The notes under the pieces were generated by a model. It had not been told where the DNA came from, did not search any database, and saw only the letters and a program-made list of their open reading frames with translations. From Candidatus Desulfosporosinus nitrosoreducens (lineage in GTDB: Bacteria; Bacillota; Desulfitobacteriia; Desulfitobacteriales; Desulfitobacteriaceae), in contig NZ_JAVHUW010000020.1 of the NCBI RefSeq assembly GCF_030954495.1, positions 1 through 49,953 of the forward strand: 49,953 bases of DNA, read 5' to 3'. Every line of letters begins with the position of its first letter. The first letter of the stretch is position 1. Of this stretch, positions 24,114 to 32,753 are shown piece by piece. Made by a program: the position numbers and the translations under genes.

Positions 24114-25232
24114 ATGGCGGAACGAATTTTGTTATGCGACACTACTTTAAGAGATGGAGAACAGGCACCGGGTGTAGCCTTAGGGTTGCGGGAAAAGGAA
24201 ATGATCGCCAGGGCTTTGGCCGATGCCGGGATTGACGAATTGGAAGTGGGTGTTCCGGCTATGGGGGATTCGGAAATTAAAGCCATTTCCCAGTTGGCGA
24301 GCCTTCATTTGCCTGTTCGTCTGATTACTTGGAACCGCGCTGTTCTTGCTGATCTTCAGGCAAGTTACCGGACAGGGGTTGCGGGAGTTGCCGTTTCTAT
24401 CCCTACTTCAGATCAGCAAATTCGCAATAAGTTGAGAAAAGACCGGGCTTGGGTTCTTGAACAGATGGGACAATGCATCCGTAATGCCCGAAAAGAAGTG
24501 GACTATGTTGTCTTAGGCTTGGAGGATGCCAGCCGGGCAGAGTTTATATTTCTGGCGGAAATTCTGGCAGAGGCTGAAAAACTGGGGGTAGATCGGGTTC
24601 GTTTTGCCGATACTGTGGGAATTCTGGAACCCTTGAAATTATTTTTTACCCTTCAGGATTTAGTGAGGATGACTAAGGTTCCCTTGGAGTTTCATGCGCA
24701 TAATGACTTAGGCATGGCCACGGCAAATTCTCTTGCTGCGGTTCAAGCGGGTTTTAAAGCCTTGAGTGTAACCGTCGGAGGCTTGGGAGAAAGAGCGGGC
24801 AATGCGGCCCTGGAAGAAGTGGCGGTGGCGTTGAGATATGCTCTTTATGAGGAGGTGCAAATTAATTTAAAGTGTTTAAACTCCCTGGGCTTATTGGTAA
24901 GTTTAGTAACGGGGCGGCAAATTCCCAGGTCCAAACCGGTTATTGGTGCAGATGTGTTTACACATACCTCATCGATTCACATAGACGGGGTTAAAAAAGA
25001 CTTTGCCAACTATCAAACGTATCCGCCTGAAAGCATTGGACGACAACACGCAACCTCCCTGGGTAAGTACTCCGGACGGAAAAGTATTGTGCGGCTTTTG
25101 CAAACCAAAGGGATAGAATTTGACCAGGCAACTATTGACAACCTTCTCAACAAGATTTTACAGCGGGCTCAGGAGATAAAAAGGACTTTGAGGGAAGATG
25201 ATATTATGGAAATTGTTGTGAGCTCATGCTAG
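24114..25232 (+). CDS. nifV: Homocitrate synthase NifV
   Basis: NifV condenses acetyl-CoA with 2-oxoglutarate to homocitrate, the organic ligand of the FeMo cofactor. The 372-residue protein belongs to the alpha-isopropylmalate/homocitrate synthase family: DTTLRDGEQAPG (about 9-20), FADTVGILEP and the metal motif HAHNDLGMATANSLAA. It lacks the C-terminal regulatory domain of isopropylmalate synthase, and the adjoining nifB argues for NifV over LeuA or a lysine-pathway enzyme. I prefer ATG 24114 because GAGG lies seven bases upstream; ATG 24108 is too close. A terminator follows, so the unit ends here. Confidence 0.9.
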   Translation: MAERILLCDTTLRDGEQAPGVALGLREKEMIARALADAGIDELEVGVPAMGDSEIKAISQLASLHLPVRLITWNRAVLADLQASYRTGVAGVAVSIPTSDQQIRNKLRKDRAWVLEQMGQCIRNARKEVDYVVLGLEDASRAEFIFLAEILAEAEKLGVDRVRFADTVGILEPLKLFFTLQDLVRMTKVPLEFHAHNDLGMATANSLAAVQAGFKALSVTVGGLGERAGNAALEEVAVALRYALYEEVQINLKCLNSLGLLVSLVTGRQIPRSKPVIGADVFTHTSSIHIDGVKKDFANYQTYPPESIGRQHATSLGKYSGRKSIVRLLQTKGIEFDQATIDNLLNKILQRAQEIKRTLREDDIMEIVVSSC

Positions 25233-25254
25233 AGCAAAATTCAGAGCAGTTTAG

Positions 25255-25294
25255 GGCCTTCTTTGGATGCAATTATGCTCAAAGAAGGCCTTTA
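25255..25294 (+). terminator. Terminator after nifV
   Basis: GGCCTTCTTTG (25255-25265) pairs perfectly with CAAAGAAGGCC (25280-25290), followed by TTTAT. Confidence 0.7.
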
Positions 25295-25352
25295 TGTTAA
25301 TTAATGTCTTATTATGTCCGATGCGTCAAATAAGAAGTTAATTTTAGGATTC

Positions 25353-25382
25353 TTGCGGAATTCCCTCTGTATCTGATATACT
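25353..25382 (+). promoter_or_regulatory. Promoter of lepA-hemW
   Basis: TTGCGG (25353-25358), an 18-base spacer and TATACT (25377-25382), the latter preceded by an extended -10 TGA. Confidence 0.5.
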
Positions 25383-25450
25383 TTATCTTTAGGATGGCAT
25401 CGCCTGAATTCAAAACATTATGTCTGGATTAAGAAATGAGGGGGAAGACC

Positions 25451-27256
25451 TTGGCACAGGCTTCGCAACGTATTCGTAACTTTTCTATTATTGCGCATAT
25501 TGACCATGGCAAATCGACTTTAGCCGATCGACTGATTGAATATACCGGAGCTTTAAGCAAACGGGAAATGGAAGAACAAGTCCTTGATTCCATGGACCTG
25601 GAGCGTGAACGTGGGATTACGATTAAATTACAGGCTGTACGTTTGAGTTATAAAGCTAAAGACGGTGAGACTTACGAGCTGAACCTTATCGATACTCCGG
25701 GGCATGTGGATTTCACGTATGAAGTGTCCAGAAGCTTGGCGGCCTGTGAAGGGGCGTTGCTGGTGGTGGATGCGGTTCAGGGGATCGAAGCCCAGACTTT
25801 AGCTAATGTCTATTTGGCTTTAGAGAATAACCTGGAAATTATTCCGGTGATTAATAAGATTGACCTTCCCAGCGCTGAGCCTGAGCGGGTTCAGCAGGAA
25901 ATTGAAGATGTGATCGGACTGGACGCCAGCGACGCTATCTTAGCTTCCGCTAAGGTTGGCACGGGTGTCGAGGAAATATTGGAACGAATTGTGACTATGG
26001 TTCCTGCCCCTGAGGGGAATGATCAGGCTCCCTTGAAAGCTTTGATTTTCGATTCAAAGTTTGATGCCTATAAGGGTGCGATTTCCTATGTCCGGGTGGT
26101 TGAAGGACGGGTGGCAAAAGGGACAGCCATGAAAATGATGTCCACCGGGAAAGTCTTTGAAGTGACGGAAGTGGGTGTTTTTACCCCGGCCATGAAAATT
26201 GTCGAAGAACTGAAAGCCGGGCAAGTGGGTTTTATTGCGGCAAGCATCAAGAATGTTAAAGATACTCAGGTGGGCGATACGATTACGGATGCGGAGCGTC
26301 CTGCCGCCGAACCTCTGCCCGGGTATCGGAAGTCAACTCCCATGGTATTCTGCGGACTTTATCCGGTGGAAACGAACGATTACAATCGCTTGCGGGATTC
26401 TCTGGAAAAACTTCATCTTAATGACGCCAGCTTAGTCTTTGAACCGGAAACCTCGGCTGCTTTGGGCTTTGGCTTCCGCTGCGGGTTTCTGGGTTTGCTC
26501 CACATGGAGATTATTCAGGAGCGTTTGGAGCGGGAATATGATTTAAATCTGATTACCACGGCGCCAAGTGTTATTTATAAGGTAAATACGATTCAGGGAG
26601 AAACGTTGGACATTGACAACCCTTCCAATCTTCCGTCTGTGGACCAGATTGCGGGTATCGCCGAGCCTGTGGTTAAAGCCATGATTCTGGTGCCGGCTGA
26701 ATTCGTCGGGGCGATTATGGAACTTAATCAAGAAAAGCGCGGAACGTATTTGACTATGGATTATGTCTCCAAGAGCCGGGTAAAATTAGTTTATGAGCTT
26801 CCCCTCAGCGAAATTGTCTTTGATTATTTTGATGAGCTGAAATCGCGAACCAAAGGGTATGCTTCTCTTGACTATGAGTTGTCCGGGTATAAAGAGTCGG
26901 ATTTAGTTAAAATTGACGTTCTTTTGAATAGTGAAATGGTAGACGCCCTTTCCTTTATTGTGCACCGGACGAAATCCTATCATCGCGGCAGGAAACTTGT
27001 TGAGAAACTTCAAGGGATTATTCCCAGGCAGATGTTTGAGATCCCCATTCAGTCGGTAATTGGCAACAGAGTTATTGCTCGGGAAACGGTTCGGGCTATG
27101 CGCAAAGATGTCCTGGCTAAATGTTATGGCGGAGATATTTCCCGTAAGCGCAAACTTCTGGAGAAGCAAAAAGCGGGGAAAAAGCGCATGAAGCAAGTTG
27201 GGAATGTGGAAATTCCCCAGGATGCCTTTATGGCTGTTTTAAAGATTGAGGATTGA
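25451..27256 (+). CDS. lepA: Elongation factor 4 (LepA)
   Basis: LepA is a ribosome-bound GTPase that acts on stalled or assembling ribosomes. From TTG 25451 the protein has 601 residues, the family norm. The P-loop is HIDHGKST (16-23), followed by [14 protein letters not shown] and NKIDLP. The LepA-specific C-terminal domain is present, with [19 protein letters not shown] near the end. GAGGGGGAAG lies six bases before TTG 25451, better than ATG 25436, which lies inside the ribosome binding site. hemW follows after 64 bases, as in B. subtilis. Confidence 0.96.
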   Translation: MAQASQRIRNFSIIAHIDHGKSTLADRLIEYTGALSKREMEEQVLDSMDLERERGITIKLQAVRLSYKAKDGETYELNLIDTPGHVDFTYEVSRSLAACEGALLVVDAVQGIEAQTLANVYLALENNLEIIPVINKIDLPSAEPERVQQEIEDVIGLDASDAILASAKVGTGVEEILERIVTMVPAPEGNDQAPLKALIFDSKFDAYKGAISYVRVVEGRVAKGTAMKMMSTGKVFEVTEVGVFTPAMKIVEELKAGQVGFIAASIKNVKDTQVGDTITDAERPAAEPLPGYRKSTPMVFCGLYPVETNDYNRLRDSLEKLHLNDASLVFEPETSAALGFGFRCGFLGLLHMEIIQERLEREYDLNLITTAPSVIYKVNTIQGETLDIDNPSNLPSVDQIAGIAEPVVKAMILVPAEFVGAIMELNQEKRGTYLTMDYVSKSRVKLVYELPLSEIVFDYFDELKSRTKGYASLDYELSGYKESDLVKIDVLLNSEMVDALSFIVHRTKSYHRGRKLVEKLQGIIPRQMFEIPIQSVIGNRVIARETVRAMRKDVLAKCYGGDISRKRKLLEKQKAGKKRMKQVGNVEIPQDAFMAVLKIED

Positions 27257-27320
27257 AACTCCCTAACCAAGCGTTGGGCTGTTGGCCTAAATCCCAATAT
27301 AAAGGAGAGAGTGTGCTCAT

Positions 27321-28514
27321 ATGCCTTCTCTGTATGTTCATGTTCCTTTTTGCCTGCAAAAGTGTGATTACTGTGCATTTTATTCGCACGCTTTGCAGGA
27401 GTCTTCTCAGCGGCTTATATCCTTGTATTTAGAGGGCTTAGAAGTGGAAGTGGCCAGGCGACAAAAAGATGCTCCGCAAGGGGTGTCTTCTCTTTTTATA
27501 GGGGGTGGAACCCCGACGGCCTTAAGCCTTGAAAACCTGGAGCGGCTTATGAAGCTGATAACCTGTCATTTTTCCTGCGCTGAAGGAGCGGAGAAGACGG
27601 TTGAAGGAAACCCGGGTACTCTAAGTCAAGATAAGTTAGCCCTTTTGCGGCGATACGGAATAAATCGCTTTTCTTTAGGAGTCCAAACCTTTAATGATCA
27701 ACTCTTAAAATCTGTGGGCAGGGTGCACACTGCCCGGCAGGCTCGGGAAGCTATTGGACTTTTACGGGCTGAGGGATTTAAAAACCTGAATTTGGATTTG
27801 ATGTTCGGACTTCCCAAGCAGGACCTGGTTTCCTGGCAAATGTCCCTCGAAGAAGCGCTGTCCTTTAGACCGGAGCATCTTTCGCTTTATGGTTTGATGT
27901 TGGAGGAAGGAACTCCTTTGTACGAGCGTTTCGGGCCTGAGCAGGCCCCTAAGGATGGACTTGAGTTTTCTCAAGCCCTGTCTGCCGGTGAACATTGCGG
28001 GGAACTGCCGGACGATGACCTCCAGGCCGTGATGCAGGAATGGGCTGTGCAGCGTTTGGAAAAAGCCGGTTACGTTCACTATGAAACCTCCAATTTTGCT
28101 CTGCCGGGGTTTGAATGCCGGCATAATCTGGGATATTGGCGGGGCGAAGAGTATTTGGGCTTAGGTCCCGGGGCTGTAACTTGTTTGCAAAGAGTTCGGC
28201 AGAAGAATGTGGAAGATGTTCGGAGTTATCTCAGCAGCCTCCTAAAAGGAAAAGAGCCTCTGGACGAAGAGGGGCAGGAAGTCTTGTCACTTAAAGAGTG
28301 CATGGCGGAGCGCATGATTTTGGGACTAAGGCTGCGCGAAGGGGTGAATTTCACTAAGTTTCGTCAGGATTTTGGCGTTGATCTCAGGGATATTTATCGG
28401 GAGGTATTGGAACGCTATTCGTATAGAGATGTTTTGGAAATTAAGGGTGATAATCTATGCTTGAATTCTAAGTATGTGTTTATCTCTAATATGATTTTGC
28501 AGGAGTTTGTATAG
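27321..28514 (+). CDS. hemW: HemW-type radical SAM protein (heme chaperone)
   Basis: HemW is related to oxygen-independent coproporphyrinogen oxidase but acts as a heme chaperone. The 397-residue protein begins MPSLYVHVPFC with cluster cysteines C11, C15 and C18. The next position has CAF rather than the CxC of true HemN, which supports HemW. SLYGLMLEEGTPL and CRHNLGYWRGEEYLGLGPGA are conserved segments. About 20 extra residues with an acidic stretch occur after TPLYERF (around residue 205-230). Start ATG 27321, after AAAGGAG somewhat far upstream. It precedes hrcA as in other Firmicutes. Confidence 0.92.
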   Translation: MPSLYVHVPFCLQKCDYCAFYSHALQESSQRLISLYLEGLEVEVARRQKDAPQGVSSLFIGGGTPTALSLENLERLMKLITCHFSCAEGAEKTVEGNPGTLSQDKLALLRRYGINRFSLGVQTFNDQLLKSVGRVHTARQAREAIGLLRAEGFKNLNLDLMFGLPKQDLVSWQMSLEEALSFRPEHLSLYGLMLEEGTPLYERFGPEQAPKDGLEFSQALSAGEHCGELPDDDLQAVMQEWAVQRLEKAGYVHYETSNFALPGFECRHNLGYWRGEEYLGLGPGAVTCLQRVRQKNVEDVRSYLSSLLKGKEPLDEEGQEVLSLKECMAERMILGLRLREGVNFTKFRQDFGVDLRDIYREVLERYSYRDVLEIKGDNLCLNSKYVFISNMILQEFV

Positions 28515-28536
28515 CTTATTCGATATAAAATGATTC

Positions 28537-28565
28537 TTGACAAAGATAAAAGAGAGTGGTAATGT
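28537..28565 (+). promoter_or_regulatory. Heat-shock operon promoter (SigA)
   Basis: TTGACA (28537-28542), a 17-base spacer and TAATGT (28560-28565). CIRCE follows 14 bases later, so HrcA would block initiation. Confidence 0.75.
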
Positions 28566-28579
28566 GAAGACATAAAATG

Positions 28580-28606
28580 TTAGCACTCATTAGAGGAGAG
28601 TGCTAA
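28580..28606. promoter_or_regulatory. CIRCE operator (HrcA binding site)
   Basis: TTAGCACTC, nine bases, GAGTGCTAA: a perfect match to the CIRCE consensus, directly upstream of hrcA and downstream of the promoter. HrcA with GroEL feedback represses here until heat stress. Confidence 0.97.
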
Positions 28607-28643
28607 CAACGCTCAGCTAACTTGGAAAGGCGGGAAGCATTAA

Positions 28644-29684
28644 ATGCAAATGGACGAACGTAAACAAAAGATCCTGCGAGCGATTGTTCAGGACTATATT
28701 GCTACCGCTGAACCGATTGGTTCGCGAACGATTGCCCGAAAATTTGATTTAGGTGTTTCTCCTGCCACAATCCGCAATGAAATGGCGGACTTGGAGGAAT
28801 TGGGTTTTATTGAGCAGCCTTATACATCTGCGGGGCGGATTCCGTCTGATGCGGGGTACCGCTATTTTGTAGATTGTTTGATGGATACTCAAACTCTCAG
28901 CGCTGAGGATAAAGAGATTATCGAACGGGAAGGCACCAAAAAGATTCATGAGATTCAGGAAGTTGTTTCCCACGCCAGTAAATTGCTGTCTGAGTTAACG
29001 AACCTGACTAGTATTGTCCTTGGTCCGCATAAAGAGAAAAGCGCCTTCGGCAAGATGCATTTTTTGCCCTATCAGCCCGGCCAGGTTATCATGGTCATTG
29101 TCAAAGAAAATGGGGTCGTAGAAAATCACATTGTCGATGTGGGGGAAACTATCACGGCAGAGGACCTGCAACGAGTGGCCGGAGTATTTAACCAGAAAAT
29201 GAAAGGCTATTCCTTAAATCAGGTGAAACGAGGTCTGCTGCATGAAATCTACAGTGAGTTATCCCGGCAGCGGCATTTAATTGATAATGCCTTGGAAATG
29301 CTTGATGCGATCCTGGATGATAATGAGGAAGAAGAGCGAATTTATTTGGGTGGAACCCTCAACATGCTAAATCAGCCCGAATTTCGGGATTTAAATAAAG
29401 TTAAAACCTTGTTCAAAGTGTTTGAAGAAAACGAACCTCTAAAGAAACTTCTGCTTCCCCGTCAAGAAGGACTAAACATAACCATCGGTGGGGAAAATAC
29501 TTTGAAAGAATTCAGGGATTGCAGCGTGATCTCGGCAACTTATAAGGTCAATGGAAAAACCATCGGTGCCGTAGGGGTTTTGGGACCAACGCGAATGGAT
29601 TATGCCAAAGTGATTGCGCTTGTGGATTTTATGACGCGAAGCTTGACAGAGGTCTTAGCTCGGGGTAAGCCACGCGGTTATTAA
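28644..29684 (+). CDS. hrcA: Heat-inducible transcription repressor HrcA
   Basis: HrcA binds CIRCE and represses the class I heat-shock genes. The 346-residue protein has the N-terminal winged helix (ERKQKILRAIVQDYI, SPATIRNEMADLEELGFI, YTSAGRIPSDAGYRYFV) and the GAF-like and dimerisation domains ending with GVLGPTRMDYAKVI. Start ATG 28644; ATG 28650 is an alternative. First gene of the hrcA-grpE-dnaK unit, under its own CIRCE. Confidence 0.96.
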   Translation: MQMDERKQKILRAIVQDYIATAEPIGSRTIARKFDLGVSPATIRNEMADLEELGFIEQPYTSAGRIPSDAGYRYFVDCLMDTQTLSAEDKEIIEREGTKKIHEIQEVVSHASKLLSELTNLTSIVLGPHKEKSAFGKMHFLPYQPGQVIMVIVKENGVVENHIVDVGETITAEDLQRVAGVFNQKMKGYSLNQVKRGLLHEIYSELSRQRHLIDNALEMLDAILDDNEEEERIYLGGTLNMLNQPEFRDLNKVKTLFKVFEENEPLKKLLLPRQEGLNITIGGENTLKEFRDCSVISATYKVNGKTIGAVGVLGPTRMDYAKVIALVDFMTRSLTEVLARGKPRGY

Positions 29685-29745
29685 GCGGTGTTTGAACCTT
29701 TTGGTTCATTCCATATAAATTCTAATGTGCGAGAGGTGATTGTAA

Positions 29746-30348
29746 GTGGAACGAACGAGAGAAGAAACTCTCAAAGATCAAAAGGCCGAAATAGACGAGG
29801 AATATAGTGAAGATAAAGCGGACGGCTTTAAAAAATCTAGCCGGGAAGATGGTTTGGATAATAAGGATATGAACCCTGCCGAGAAAATTCTGACTTTAGA
29901 AGCCGAGCTGAAGCAGGCCAAGGAAAAGTCGGATGAACATTACAATCAATTGTTGCGTTTACAGGCGGATTTTGATAACTACAGGAAGCGGACGCAAAAA
30001 GAAAAGACCGAACTCATCAAATTTGCATCCGAACACCTTGTAAATGAATTACTGCCGGTTCTGGACAATTTTGAACGGGCGGTTAGTTCGGCTCAGAATA
30101 ATCCCGATTTTGCGGCTTTTTCACAAGGAGTAGAGATGATTCTGCGTCAGCTGCAAACAGCTTTAAGCAAGGAAGGACTAAAGGCTATGGAAGCCGTGGG
30201 GCAGCCTTTTGATCCCAATCTTCACGAAGCTGTGCTGAGAGTTGAGTCTGATGAACATGAGGAAAATACTGTCGTGGAAGAATTGCAAAAGGGGTATTTT
30301 CTTAAAGAAAAGGTACTGCGTCCCAGTATGGTTAAAGTGTGTAATTAG
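29746..30348 (+). CDS. grpE: Nucleotide exchange factor GrpE
   Basis: GrpE releases ADP from DnaK. The 200-residue protein has a charged, disordered N-terminus (about 1-45), a long coiled coil (about 48-110) with LLRLQADFDNYRKRTQKEK, and the compact C-terminal beta domain with QPFDPNLHEAV and GYFLKEKVLRPSMVKV. It starts with GTG 29746 after GAGAGGTGA. It lies 61 bases after hrcA and 23 before dnaK. Confidence 0.95.
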   Translation: MERTREETLKDQKAEIDEEYSEDKADGFKKSSREDGLDNKDMNPAEKILTLEAELKQAKEKSDEHYNQLLRLQADFDNYRKRTQKEKTELIKFASEHLVNELLPVLDNFERAVSSAQNNPDFAAFSQGVEMILRQLQTALSKEGLKAMEAVGQPFDPNLHEAVLRVESDEHEENTVVEELQKGYFLKEKVLRPSMVKVCN

Positions 30349-30371
30349 TTAATTGAAGGAGGAATTTTATC

Positions 30372-32210
30372 ATGAGTAAAATTATTGGTATTGATTTAGG
30401 AACGACAAACTCTTGTGTAGCTGTTATGGAAGGCGGGGAAGCAGTTGTTATTCCCAATGCGGAAGGAAACCGTACCACGCCGTCCGTTGTAGGTTTTTCC
30501 AAAACCGGCGAACGTTTAGTCGGTCAAGTCGCCAAGCGTCAATCTGTTTCCAATCCGGACAAGACCGTTATTTCCATTAAACGTCATATGGGTTCCGACT
30601 ATAAAGTGAAAATTGACGATAAAACTTACAGCCCGCAAGAAATTTCGGCCATGGTTCTTCAAAAGTTGAAAACAGATGCTGAGGCTTATCTTGGTCAAGG
30701 CGTCAGCAAAGCGGTAATTACGGTGCCGGCGTACTTCACGGATGCTCAACGGCAAGCCACGAAAGATGCCGGGGCTATCGCCGGGCTTGAGGTGCTGCGG
30801 ATTATCAATGAGCCGACGGCCGCTGCTTTGGCCTATGGCTTAGATAAAGAGCATGATCAAACTGTTCTGGTGTATGACCTGGGAGGCGGAACCTTCGATG
30901 TATCCGTGCTTGAACTGAGCCAAGGTATGGTAGAAGTAAAAGCGACGAGCGGCAACAACCATTTAGGCGGCGATGACTTTGACCAACGTTTGATTGACTA
31001 TATGGTCGCGGAATACAAGAAGAGCAATGGCGCTGATCTTTCCAAAGACCGTGTTGCCCTGCAGCGTTTGAAAGAAGCCGCTGAAAAAGCTAAAATTGAA
31101 CTTTCCGGCGTGACGACATCGAATGTCAATCTGCCCTTTATCACCATGACAGAACAAGGACCGCAGCACTTGGATATGAACATCACCCGGGCTAAATTCG
31201 AAGAGATCATCTCCGATCTCGTGGAAGCAACTCTTGGTCCCACACGTCAAGCCCTTGAGGATGCTAAACTTAGCTGGAAAGATATTGATCAAATCATTCT
31301 CGTCGGCGGTTCAACCCGTGTTCCTTCCGTCCAGGATGCTATTCGCAAATTAAGCGGCAAAGAACCTCACAAAGGTGTCAACCCGGATGAAGTGGTAGCC
31401 ATGGGTGCGGCAATCCAAGGCGGCGTGCTCAGCGGTGAAGTTAAAGATATGATTTTGCTGGACGTTACACCACTGTCCTTAGGAATTGAAACCCTGGGCG
31501 GTGTGTTTACCAGAATCATCGATCGCAACTCGACGATTCCGACTACGAAATCGCAGGTTTTCTCCACGGCCGCTGACAACCAAACTTCCGTTGACATTCA
31601 TGTGTTACAGGGCGAGCGGGAAATGGCCAGCTATAATAAAACTTTAGGCCGCTTCCAGCTCTCAGGAATTCCGCCCGCGCCGCGCGGTATTCCCCAAATC
31701 GAAGTGAAATTCGACATTGACGCCAATGGTATCGTTCACGTTTCGGCCAAAGATATGGCGACAGGCAATGAACAAAAAGTGACGATTACCTCCTCCACAG
31801 GACTCTCGAAGGAAGATATCGAGAAAATGAAGCAGGATGCCGAGCTGCACGCCGAAGAAGATAAGAAGCATAAAGAACTGATTGACGCTAAGAACCAAGC
31901 CGATTCTTTGGCCTATCAAACCGAGAAGACTTTGAAAGATTTTGAAGGCAAAGGCGATGCCGGCGAACTGGAAACTATTAAGAAGGCCCTCGAAGAACTT
32001 AAGACTGCCGCCGCATCGGACAATGTTGCCGAGATGAATGCCAAATCCGAGGCTTTGACAAAAGTACTCCATCCCTATATTGAAAAAATGTATCAACAAC
32101 AAGCCGCCGATGCGCAAAACGCCGGAGCTCAGCCTGGCGGACCGGAAGCTGCCAAGAAAGACGATGACGTTGTGGATGCGGAATTTACAGAGGTTGACAA
32201 GGATAAATAA
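30372..32210 (+). CDS. dnaK: Chaperone DnaK (Hsp70)
   Basis: The 612-residue Hsp70 binds exposed hydrophobic peptides in an ATP cycle with DnaJ and GrpE. N-terminal nucleotide-binding domain: [13 protein letters not shown] near the start, then [14 protein letters not shown] and [12 protein letters not shown]. Substrate-binding domain with the interdomain linker region [16 protein letters not shown], then a lid ending in [16 protein letters not shown]. The ATG follows AAGGAGG. No deviation from the family is seen. A hairpin follows the stop directly. Confidence 0.98.
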   Translation: MSKIIGIDLGTTNSCVAVMEGGEAVVIPNAEGNRTTPSVVGFSKTGERLVGQVAKRQSVSNPDKTVISIKRHMGSDYKVKIDDKTYSPQEISAMVLQKLKTDAEAYLGQGVSKAVITVPAYFTDAQRQATKDAGAIAGLEVLRIINEPTAAALAYGLDKEHDQTVLVYDLGGGTFDVSVLELSQGMVEVKATSGNNHLGGDDFDQRLIDYMVAEYKKSNGADLSKDRVALQRLKEAAEKAKIELSGVTTSNVNLPFITMTEQGPQHLDMNITRAKFEEIISDLVEATLGPTRQALEDAKLSWKDIDQIILVGGSTRVPSVQDAIRKLSGKEPHKGVNPDEVVAMGAAIQGGVLSGEVKDMILLDVTPLSLGIETLGGVFTRIIDRNSTIPTTKSQVFSTAADNQTSVDIHVLQGEREMASYNKTLGRFQLSGIPPAPRGIPQIEVKFDIDANGIVHVSAKDMATGNEQKVTITSSTGLSKEDIEKMKQDAELHAEEDKKHKELIDAKNQADSLAYQTEKTLKDFEGKGDAGELETIKKALEELKTAAASDNVAEMNAKSEALTKVLHPYIEKMYQQQAADAQNAGAQPGGPEAAKKDDDVVDAEFTEVDKDK

Positions 32211-32229
32211 GGGAGCTGAATCTGCTCCC
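32211..32229 (+). other. Short hairpin directly after dnaK
   Basis: GGGAGC (32211-32216) pairs with GCTCCC (32224-32229). No T tract follows; it may protect the upstream transcript end or tune readthrough to dnaJ. Confidence 0.4.
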
Positions 32230-32281
32230 CCCGCGGTTGCCCTCGCTGCCTGAAGGTACCGGGAACGCGGGAAACGGCACA

Positions 32282-32357
32282 AGCGCTGAAGCGGATTATG
32301 GAATTATAGGACGTGTAGAATTACCGTACTTTTAATTGCTAGGTTCGCTTCAGCGCT
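32282..32357. repeat. Long-spaced inverted repeat in dnaK-dnaJ gap
   Basis: AGCGCTGAAGCG (32282-32293) and CGCTTCAGCGCT (32346-32357) are perfectly complementary, 52 bases apart. Each arm itself contains the palindrome AGCGCT. Such an arrangement could form a long hairpin in RNA or mark the ends of a small element. Confidence 0.5.
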
Positions 32358-32402
32358 GAGCCAATAAAGCAACTAACTAACGGCTTTGGCTGCTTTTGCA
32401 AG

Positions 32403-32426
32403 CTCGGCACAGGCCGAGTTTTCTTT
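32403..32426 (+). terminator. Terminator of the hrcA-grpE-dnaK unit
   Basis: CTCGGC (32403-32408) and GCCGAG (32413-32418) with a 4-base loop, followed by TTTTCTTT. It would separate dnaK from dnaJ, at least partly. Confidence 0.6.
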
Positions 32427-32431
32427 ATACC

Positions 32432-32512
32432 GTCAGAAAGTACGGCTTTGTTAATACTTTCCTCCTGCATCAGGGCAGCCAGGCAGCCGCCCGCACCAGC
32501 CAAGGTTTCGTT
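32432..32512 (+). repeat. Dispersed stem-loop repeat, copy C
   Basis: GTCAGAAAGTA begins this copy; GAAAGTA (32436-32442) pairs with TACTTTC (32455-32461). Then follow GCATCAGGGCAGCCAGGCAG and CCAGCCAAGGTTTCG, closely matching copy B. It lies just after the terminator at 32403 and before dnaJ. The remaining 240 bases up to dnaJ hold no recognised element. Confidence 0.6.
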
Positions 32513-32753
32513 ACTGTTGTGCCGGCATTTGTTTGTAATTGGATATATTTAGAATTCTTCAACGCTGATATTTCCTTGTGCTCAAACACGAAGGGTCATA
32601 TAATACTATAGGACTTTAAATAATCGATAAACTGGCTAGTTTCGTTTTAATTCTTAATTTAGTAAGGCCTGTTCTTAAGAAGAGAACGCTTAGAATGAGT
32701 TGGGATTTCGAAAATGGCAAGTGCGAATGGCTATAGGAGTGATGGAGGAAACC

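Noticed and set aside
31662..32282. Long minus-strand frame of 206 codons over dnaK
   Set aside because: It is antisense to the highly conserved dnaK coding sequence and reflects its codon composition; no ribosome site or family match.
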